Positions 56,183 to 64,000 of a stretch of 64,000 nucleotides of DNA are shown piece after piece (the stretch's first letter is position 1; each line of letters begins with the position of its first letter). The stretch is from Vitellaria paradoxa (taxonomy: Eukaryota; Streptophyta; Magnoliopsida; Ericales; Sapotaceae). The stretch spans positions 26,547,936-26,611,935 of the forward strand of contig CM034233.1 in the NCBI GenBank assembly GCA_019916065.1. Direction: 5' to 3'. The position numbers and the translations under genes were made by a program. Under the pieces are notes generated by a model. That model made no database searches. It saw only the letters and a program-made list of their open reading frames with translations, and was not told the DNA's origin.

Positions 56183-58441
56183 CGTATGCTGTGCAATTAG
56201 CAACAGTTAAATTCAAAATCGTTTGATTGCGTGCTAGTTAAATTCAAATGTGGTTGTGTGTGTTGCAAGAATGTAACAACAGGATACAGGGGCTTTAATC
56301 ATAAATGACCTAACACAATACAATTCCCAAAAGCTAACAACATCTATATATATAGCTTTAAATTCATCTAACGTTGACCCTTAAAAACAATCACAATGCA
56401 TGCACATATATATATATATATATTGTTCTAATATGAGGATGATATATATAATTGATGTAGTCTACGCATGCATATATATATATATATATATATAAACTTA
56501 ATGCAGAGAATGGCAGGGATTGCTATCATTTAGAACACTTTTCGTACACCTAATTTAATTCCTGATTAAATCCACGCGGCTTTATTTAAAATGCTCTATT
56601 TCAGTCTTAAAGAATGATAAAGAAATGTTGAAAAAAAGCCCCTCCTCCCCTCATTGAATACCTAAAAATATTAATAGTTGATGTGAAATGCTTCATGCAA
56701 ATTGCAAAACAACCACAATAAGCCTCTATATATATATATATATATATATGTATGTAGGTGCAATGTGATAAAGATGTAGGAAGCAATATTCCAAACCATG
56801 AAAAAAGGGGTAGCAAATGGAGTGGATGGCTAGAGTTGGTATCTTCTGGAGAATTTCACAACCCAAACTCCTAATTAATAGAACACGCATATATTCACGT
56901 CATTAGAGAAAAAAAAAACAAAAAAACAAAAAGAAAAAAAAATTTACTTCTTAGAATGTGTTTTTTAAAGATTAATTGTGTGATCGAGTATTTTTAATTT
57001 GTTAGATGATTGTCTTTTGAGATTAATCTGAATGATTCATAGGTATATTTTTCATATAATTACACGAGTTTAATTTCTAATTCAAGTGAAATGCGCGTGA
57101 AAGATAACACATATATCTTCAATTTATTTATCAATTAAGTGATTATGGGAAGAAAAAAAAAAAAGTCATATAGAGTTTATATATTAATATATGTCAGCAT
57201 CACCCATCAATAGATGTTAAAGGAAAGGGGCGGTGTCCAGATGGATCCAAAACCTCGATTGGGCAAAAACCTCTCTCTCATGCACCCACAATAATAGAGG
57301 GCAGATGGGTTCCAGATCATTCATATAAGAATACGATGCCTTTGAACTCTTTGCGCATGAAACTAACAGTCCCTTTCAGTACCGCATATTATATATGAAA
57401 GAATGGAAGGTGAATCACCAAAATAAAAAATAAAAAAAGAAAAGAAAAAGAAAGAAAGAAAAAAAAAAAAAAAAGAAGGGAGAATTGGCCAAATAGTGAA
57501 AATACAAATTGACCCTGAGTGTGAGAAAAATTAGCCACTTCATGTCTAGTGCCAACCCTTTTGGGTATTGTGCAAGGGCGGAGCCAGATAGGGAGGGGGA
57601 GGGTGGAAGTGGCCATAATTTTGAATATGAAATATCTGAAATACTTTTATTATTTTAGTTTTATTTAAAAAAATTAAAATAATTTAAAATTGAGATATTT
57701 TGACTTTATTAAAAAATTAACTTAAAATTTTTTAATATAAAAAGACTTTAAAAGAATTAAATTCAATTTTTTTTTTTTTTTGAAATAAGTCTATTCTTTT
57801 ACTATACTATTAAATACTTTTGTTCATAATATCAGTAAATATAATATATAACAAAATAAATTATATAAATAATGAAATTTAATAAAAATTAGTTTTTTTT
57901 TTTTTTGACAACGAAAAACATCTCTAATAAATCTCTAGTAGTATTAAAAAGGCCAATTGAAACATTAAACTGTGAAGAATATATTTATCGTTTTAACATC
58001 CAAAAATAATTTTTCTTTCCCTAAAAATAATTTCACTTCTCTCTCACTCTTAACCTCAATATAATTCGTTATTTTCCCTCAGCGCTGCTTAGTAAAAATT
58101 CATAATCCCCCCCCTGCTTTTGTGCATAAACTGGTATAAATAACAATGTTTTTTTTTTCTTTTCTTTTGGTCATTAATTTTTACGTCGTTGCCAGGTACA
58201 CTCAATTAGAGGCCTAGAAAATTTAGCTTTCCATTGCCTCTCATGAATGATTCTTGGGTTGCTTAAAAATAACAGAAATAGAGTAAATAAATACTTATAA
58301 TAGATAAAATGGATTGAATTATAAAAATTTGGAACTTTAAAAAAATTAAATTAAAAAAATTGGGTTAGGTTATTCAGACTACAACTCAAGACAACCCAAA
58401 TCTCAATCCGCTCCTAATTCTAACTAACAAATAATAAAAAT

Positions 58442-58604
58442 AAGGGTACGTTTAGAGTGATAAAAATGAGATAAAATGAGATAAAGTGAAATAAATTATA
58501 GGTTCTTAATTCATACAGTAAGATAAAAAGTGAATAATTTTTTAATTTTTTTAATATTTTTTTAATATTTTTCAGAATTTTTTATCACTCTAAACAGAGT
58601 TTAA
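58442..58604 (+). mobile_element. MITE, 'GGTGTGTTTAGAGTGA' family, copy 6
   Basis: Left end AAGGGTACGTTTAGAGTGAT; right end ATCACTCTAAACAGAGTTTA, a well-kept inverted repeat. This copy best shows the terminal repeats of the family. Confidence 0.8.
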
Positions 58605-59364
58605 ATGTAACTTGGTCAATATTATACTAAACAAGCAATTGTTTGTACTCATATTCATTGAAGCTTTTATTTTACTCAACCGAACATAACTTATATATCT
58701 ATGCTAGTATCTAGTATAATAAACTAACTCCATATGTGAAAAAAAAAAATTATGATTAAAAAGCTAAGAATTAGAGCATATACTTATGAGATTCAAACTA
58801 AGAACAGGCAGGCTAGTAGGGGTGCCAGGGAAAGTGCAGCCTGGATTTCAAGAAAACCAAGTTGCAGCCCATTGTACAAAAATTCAAAAGTAAACCCCTG
58901 AAAGCGCTTTCCAACTGGGTTCCTTTTCCTTTGCACCAAAGGAAAACAGCAAAGCAACAGTTCCTTATTACCTGTGCATTACAAAGCACTGTGATCAAAA
59001 TATAATTTTATTTTGGGTAAACTACAAGTAACTTCCCTTGTGAATATTTAGCTAAATTTAAATAAATTTTCCATTATTTAAATATTATTCTAACACTTTT
59101 TATTTTACAAATATTATTTACAATAAACCCTAACCAGTGACATTTAATTTGTTGCATATTTGAATGGAAATAACATGATTCAGTTTCAAAAAAAAAAAAA
59201 AAATTGAAATAACATGATCAAAATATTTATGTATTATAAATTATTTTTTTTCATTTTTAAAAAAATGTAAAATGTTCAAAATAGATTTAACAACATATTT
59301 TTAATAACTCGACTGGATCTATAATTTCAAAATTATGAGATTATAGAAATATTTTTAAATCATT

Positions 59365-59450
59365 TTGAGCTTTATATATATATATATATATATATTTAAG
59401 TGAAGGTAATAAAGCTTTATATATATATTTAAGTGAAGGTAATAAAGGTA
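59365..59450 (+). repeat. Tandem duplication with (TA)n
   Basis: 'gctttatatatatat...ttt' plus 'aagtgaaggtaataaag' occurs twice in a row. Confidence 0.8.
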
Positions 59451-59519
59451 TATTATCTAATATTCTGATGAAATTCATACTTTAATATATGGTTGAAGTT
59501 TAGGTGTTAATTATATTTT

Positions 59520-59692
59520 AAATAATTAGTGTCAATCTAAATAGTATTTAGTTGGTCAAAATCAACTAAAATTTACTAATTTTTATTAATTTTTTGTATT
59601 TTTTTAATCAAATTTTATCACATATCACTTTTACATCAAATTTTTATACTTTTACTATACTTTTTAGTTAAATTTTACCAATCAAACACCCA
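59520..59692. mobile_element. MITE, 'GGGTGTTTGATTGG' family, copy 2
   Basis: The right end, reverse-complemented, reads GGGTGTTTGATTGGTAAAAT and matches copy 1. The left end (TAGTTGGTCAAAATC) is diverged. Confidence 0.5.
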
Positions 59693-59944
59693 CAATATTG
59701 GAATGGCTTTATAACTTTACTTGTAATTTTTGTCAAATATCTAGCAAAGGCCCCTTGTAATTTATCCTTTCATTTATTATTATTATTATTATTGGCAGTA
59801 TATTTTTACTGTTTTTAAATTGTCTTATTAGTAAATAATTGGGGGTTTCAAACAAGACGCAAATTCCCAGCCCTTAGGGCATGATTTTTTTGGGACAAAG
59901 GTCATTGTCCGTACAGACACGCATTGGCTAAAAATCAACTAAGA

Positions 59945-60299
59945 GGTTGTTTGGAGGTCCAAAAACAAGAAAGTTATAAACTTTTGATATTTTTTGTGTT
60001 TTTTAAGTTAATTTTTTTTGGTATATTTGGTGAAATAAAATGTATTTTTTAACATTTTTTATAACTTTTAAGTGTTTGATAAATTTTTTATTGTAGCAAA
60101 TAAAAAAAGTGGTAATTTTTATGTGTTTGATATATTTTTTACTATAACAAATAAAAAAGTAATAATTTTTTGTTTTATTTTTTACTGTAACAAATCAAAA
60201 AAGTAAAAAAATTATGATTCTATTAAACGCATCAAAAATTACAAAATAGAACTTTTGATACTTTTTTTTTTTGGTTAGTTTTTAGCCTCCAAACAGGCG
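59945..60299. mobile_element. MITE, 'GTTTGGAGG' family, copy 2
   Basis: Left end GGTTGTTTGGAGGTCCAAAA; the right end, reverse-complemented, reads GCCTGTTTGGAGGCTAAAAA. The interior has 'actgtaacaaat' blocks. It is homologous, in reverse, to 5937-6284. It lies about 40 bp before the TATA-like tract of the HIPP gene and so forms part of its promoter region. Confidence 0.8.
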
Positions 60300-60336
60300 T
60301 AATTCAAATCTTTTGTTTCTTTTGTTTCAACTCTGC

Positions 60337-60363
<27 letters not shown>
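60337..60363 (+). promoter_or_regulatory. (TA)n tract, likely TATA region of the HIPP gene
   Basis: About 13 TA units, some 190 bp before the ATG. A pyrimidine tract (TC)n at 60399-60427 follows at the distance expected for the start of the transcript, so the CT run probably lies in the 5' leader. Confidence 0.45.
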
Positions 60364-60368
<5 letters not shown>

Positions 60369-60392
60369 GGCACGACGAATCATATTGCATGT

Positions 60393-60398
<6 letters not shown>

Positions 60399-60427
<29 letters not shown>
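60399..60427 (+). repeat. (TC)n microsatellite in the HIPP leader
   Basis: About 14 TC units between the TA tract and the start codon. Confidence 0.9.
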
Positions 60428-60431
<4 letters not shown>

Positions 60432-60555
60432 CTCCATCAAACCACAGACACGCACACACACACGATACCTCTTAAGCTCTGTCCCAGTGTTCTCATCTCT
60501 TTCTTAATATCTCTCTCGTTCTGTGCTTCTCTCTCGCTGAAAAAGGGAAACAAAG

Positions 60556-60630
60556 ATGGGTTACCTTGATTATCTTTCAGACCTTTTCACTGTCAGCAGC
60601 ACTAGGAAAGGGAAGCGTAAAGTTATGCAG
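60556..60630 (+). CDS. HIPP20: HIPP gene, exon 1
   Basis: Codes 25 residues ending KRKVMQ. ATG context AAG ATG G. Donor GTACTT. Confidence 0.93.
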
Positions 60631-61352
60631 GTACTTATTTCACTCTCTCCCTGTTTATTTATGGTTTATCCCGTGACAGCCTTTGAATCTTTGTTCTTTC
60701 TTACCTCTCTGTTGGTTTTGTGTCGACTGCAATGAGGATTTCTCATTTGTTATTGATTTTTACAATTCATTTTGCATTTTCTTTTTTAACTGGGTTTCGT
60801 TTTGGTCCTTTCAGACGGTTGAAATCAAGGTAAAAATGGACTGTGATGGCTGTGAAAGGAGAGTCAAAAATTCTGTTTCCTCCATGAAAGGTTCTAAAAC
60901 CCCCCCTCTCTCTCTCTCTCTCTCTCTCCCCCCGCTACTGATACATAGTTATTTATGTATGTATATATTATTCTTCAATGGTTCAATAAAGACTACAATC
61001 CATAGGACACTGAACTCATTGAGTCACTGATAATTCACCAAAAAGGCTATTATTATAAATATACATATATATATTTTCCTATAGAAAGGGTTTTGCTCAC
61101 GTGGCACTGTTGTGAAACCTCTCTCTTTTTGTTCCTTCTTGTTATGAAAAAAACTGTTGATTCCATTTTTATTATACATACAAATTATTCAAACATATAT
61201 TCTATAGAAGGACAGTCCTATTTTTATTGAATATTTATTCTTTGTCAAATCATGAAATATGTATATGTATCTGAAAAAAAAGAAAGAACATTTATTTTTT
61301 GTTTTGGTAAAAATTAAAATCCATTTGACAATAGTCTCAATCACACACACAC

Positions 61353-61390
<38 letters not shown>

Positions 61391-62299
61391 ATTTTTTTTC
61401 TAATATTTCTTGTCTAAAAATAATCGGTAGATCCATCCAGCTATGGTTCTGCAAAGCCTAATGATATTTCTGGTTGCCAAACGCATTATCAGTTGACGTT
61501 TACCACATGAGACAAAACCAAGTTTCCACCCAAATATATATTAGTTTATTTTGGTTTATTATAAATCTTTGAAAAATTTTAAAATTTTATTTTTTTATTT
61601 CACTACACAAATTAAGATTCTACAATTTATTTTCTTTTATCTCACTTTTTCTTACTCCAATCACATCCATAATATATATATATATATAATAGCAGGCCCC
61701 TTCTTCTAGTTCTCAGATTCGTGCGTGGTTGGGATAAGAACGCCTCTTTCTCTTCTGGCTGAACATTCCAACTTTTAATTTCAACCTTAGCATATACAAT
61801 AAATGCAATAGAAAAGTCCCAACAAACAAACAGGCCCTTAAATGTATAGTCAGTTTCCATAATAAATGCAGTATCCTTGTCAATCTTCTAATTTACTTAG
61901 CGACGACCAGGCAGGTCCACGCTGGTTCCTGCACTAGATATTGCTTCTGATTTTTTGGTTCACAAATATTAATTTTATTTTTATTTCTATTTGGGTTGAT
62001 ATGCAGGAGTGAAGTCAGTGGATGTAAACAGAAAGCAAAGCAGGGTGACAGTTAGCGGGTACGTAAACCCAAACAAGGTGTTAAACAAAGTAAAGAGCAC
62101 TGGAAAGAAAGCTGAGTTTTGGCCGTATGTTCCTTACAATCTGGTCTCCTATCCTTATGTCCCTCAAGCTTATGACAAGAAGGCACCCCCGGGCTACGTC
62201 AAGAACGTGGTTCAAGCCATGCCTAGCCCCAACGCCCCCGATGAGAAGCTTACCACTCTTTTCAGTGATGAGAACCCAAATGCGTGCTCGATTATGTGA
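60556..62299 (+). CDS. HIPP20: Heavy-metal-associated isoprenylated plant protein (HIPP20/22 type)
   Basis: Three exons, 60556-60630, 60815-60890 and 62007-62299, total 444 nt (147 aa plus stop). All junctions are GT-AG: CAG|GTACTT, AAAG|GTTCTA, acceptors tttcag and atgcag. The protein starts MGYLDYLSDLFTVSS, then has an HMA domain (about 26-90) with the metal-binding MDCDGC motif (33-38, both Cys present). The family-specific EFWPYVPYNLVSYPYVPQAY follows, then FSDENPNACSIM. The last four residues, CSIM, are a CaaX box for prenylation, so the protein is likely membrane-attached. Intron positions and length agree with Arabidopsis HIPP20-HIPP27; wording such as MQTVEIKVKMDCDGCERRVK is closest to HIPP20/22 as I recall them, so the symbol denotes the clade. 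Likely role: Cd/Zn/Cu binding or stress signalling, inferred from the family. Confidence 0.95.
60815..60890 (+). CDS. HIPP20: HIPP gene, exon 2
   Basis: Codes TVEIKVKMDCDGC and the rest of the first HMA half. It ends in phase 1 (AAA G), completed as Gly by exon 3. Confidence 0.93.
60907..60931 (+). repeat. (CT)n microsatellite in HIPP intron 2
   Basis: Pure CT run flanked by C runs, about 16 bp after the donor. Intron 2 (1116 bp) also holds (TA)n at about 61362-61383 and part of a MITE. Confidence 0.9.
61540..61673 (-). mobile_element. MITE, 'GGTGTGTTTAGAGTGA' family, copy 7 (in HIPP intron 2, partial)
   Basis: On the minus strand it begins ATGGATGTGATTGGAGTAAG and continues 'aaagtgagataaaagaaaat' and 'gaaataaaaaaataaaattt' as in the family. 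The far end is eroded. Confidence 0.5.
62007..62299 (+). CDS. HIPP20: HIPP gene, exon 3
   Basis: Codes GVKSVDVNRKQSRVTVSGYV to the C-terminal CSIM, stop TGA at 62297-62299. This is the GC-richest exon. Confidence 0.95.
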
Positions 62300-63240
62300 A
62301 CAACTTACTCCGTGCCAAATATATATATATATATATACACGTATTTATGGATCGGTTGCTGAGGCCCTCTAAGCACAGTCAACGCAGTTGTGATTTTGCG
62401 ATCACGTCCATCGACTTAGGTAGAACCCACGACTGCGCTTTGAAGTTCTCCAAGTTGATTGATTAGTCGTAGATTCACAGACTGTAACCTTTGGAATTAG
62501 GTGTTTTCCAGCTTGTAGCTAGGAAGGGAAAGTTTTGTTTATGCTTGGCTGTAGAATTTGCTTGCTTTATGATCTATAAATATATATATATATATATATG
62601 TTTGTGTACTTATTTATTTGCTATGCACGCTCTTTTTGACAAATCGAAAATTTTTAGGGTATGTTTGGTAAATTATAAATTATATCTCCACTGTGATTTT
62701 AAAAAAAGTCTGACATTGAGATTGAAGGCTATTAGAGTTTAAATGTATTTGAATTTTTTTAATTAAAAAAAAATATAAATGCAACTCAACCGTTAAATTT
62801 TAATTTAATTACTTATGATTTTAAAATTCTGATATTATATCAAACTTCTAAATCCAAAATTAACCCCTTATTTCTAAGTTTGACCATTACAAAGGTTGCA
62901 TGCATGTGATAATTGAATGAGGTCCTCGCTATTACTCGTACAATTTTTCTTTTTTTTTTTTTTCAAATTTTAATGTGGATGTAAGTGGAAATAAATAGGG
63001 TTGATCAAATTTTATCTATTGAGTTGAAAAGTCAACAAAACCAACATATATTACTTTTTTTTTTCTTTTGAAAAAGGCCAACATATATTACTCGCATATG
63101 TAAAATCCCAACATTGCTAATTATATCCATCTCATCTTCACTGATTTTGCTTGTAAGAATCACCTCAATGCTACGTCACCATTGATCATCTTCGAACGCC
63201 CAACTCTTTATAACTAGTCCGAGCAACCATGAGATTAAGA
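62300..63240 (+). other. HIPP 3' UTR and gene-free flank
   Basis: (TA)n tracts at about 62321-62336 and 62577-62599. No further coding exon recognised. Confidence 0.45.
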
Positions 63241-63243
63241 CCC

Positions 63244-63437
63244 AGTTTGGCCCCCAAAAAAATAATTAATTAATTAATTAGCTTTTAGTTGATTTTTTTA
63301 TTTAATTTTTTTTTTGTTCATTTGATATTTTTATTCTTCGTATTTTAAAAAAATTTAAGATATAAAAGAATACTTCTGATATTTTAAAAAAATTAAAAAA
63401 ACAAACTGGATAACTGAAAGTCCAAACGAAGCCTAGC
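63244..63437. mobile_element. MITE, 'AACTGGAAG-TTTGG' family, copy 2
   Basis: Left end CAGTTTGGCCCCCAAAAAAA; the right end, reverse-complemented, reads GGCTTCGTTTGGACTTTCAG. It shares its right part with 47700-47857. Confidence 0.55.
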
Positions 63438-63972
63438 AGTATCATTTCCAAAACCAACCCCCCAGCCCCCGCCCCAATGACCCAAACCAGCTAAATATTA
63501 TTTGCTAAATCACTCTATTTTCATCACCCCCTCTTACTCCTCTATTTGATTTCTATATACCTTGTTATCAACCCGTATAATCCTACACAAAGATTTTTTA
63601 AACAGAATTTTGTATTAAAATTATTTTAATAGATTGTTCACATAAAAGTAACTAGCTTATAAAGAAGTCATTTCATTCTTACTAAAATTTCTTATTAAAA
63701 ATTATGGTTGTTACTGTCATGAACTTGTGCCAAATCCTAAACATATTATCATTTGTCATCACAAAGTCATATCATGTTTTAGTTAAAGAGTAATGATTAA
63801 TCACATAAAATGGTGAATTACATGTGGTTAAAAGTGATTAATCAACGGTTAGATAGAGTAAATGAAACTAATTCCCTTACTTATATTAATATTTTTCATT
63901 ACAAGAGAATTAAAGCTAAATGTAAGGAAATGGTGCAAAAAGTAAGAAAAAAATGGAGCAAAGCCATCAGGA

Positions 63973-63995
63973 CCTTCGAACGCCTGTTCGAAAGG
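63973..63995. repeat. Short palindrome at the window end
   Basis: CCTTCGAACG, three bases, then GTTCGAAAGG: near-perfect inverted arms. It may belong to an element continuing beyond the window. Confidence 0.6.
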
Positions 63996-64000
63996 TATCC

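Noticed and set aside
56607..56816. Open frames made of Tyr-Ile repeats (also 55965, 60313, 61642, 62284, 62491)
   Set aside because: Translations of (TA)n microsatellites.

Overview
The window is nuclear DNA of a eudicot plant, probably a woody species with a moderately large genome. It is very AT-rich, has long gene-free stretches full of decayed transposons, and has spliced genes with plant-type introns. The proteins belong to families typical of land plants. No rRNA, tRNA, CRISPR or bacterial-type operon was seen. The species cannot be named from the sequence.

Layout. (1) 1-4300 is a transposon-rich left end. It holds a complete tiny LTR retrotransposon (TRIM type, 28-785, with a 5-bp target duplication), then an inverted-repeat-bounded element (about 1357-2778) carrying two exons of a DUF1218 membrane-protein gene, then a hAT-like non-autonomous element (3564-4280, 7/8 target duplication). 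(2) 9482-23616 is a four-exon GT14 / core-2/I-branching-type glycosyltransferase (402 aa, like Arabidopsis At1g71070). Its intron 1 is 12.8 kb and holds a compact LTR element, a LINE remnant, and an LTR-like segment with three perfect heat-shock elements. Its last intron is of the rare GC-AG class. (3) 29927-30940 (minus) is a single-exon fasciclin-like arabinogalactan protein. (4) 32612-37880 is a transposon block: a hAT-like element, a 2.3-kb solo LTR and another LTR-like segment. (5) 38918-41287 is an intron-free organelle-type PPR protein (789 aa). (6) 45947-46212 (minus) is a probable terminal exon of an unrecognised gene. (7) 49491-50000 (minus) is exon 1 of a TET3/TET4-like tetraspanin with several one-base indels and no second exon in reach: a pseudogene, or a gene damaged by assembly errors. 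(8) 60556-62299 is a three-exon heavy-metal-associated isoprenylated protein (HIPP20/22 type, 147 aa).

The genes do not form one pathway. The glycosyltransferase and the fasciclin-like protein both bear on arabinogalactan proteins (one probably sugar-modifies them, the other belongs to the class), but their nearness may be chance. From memory, HIPP20 (At1g71050) and the GT14 gene At1g71070 are near neighbours in Arabidopsis, so this window may keep an ancestral gene order expanded by transposons.

The rest is intergenic DNA with several small inverted-repeat element families present more than once: a ~150-bp family in seven copies, a ~350-bp family in two, and two more families in two copies each.
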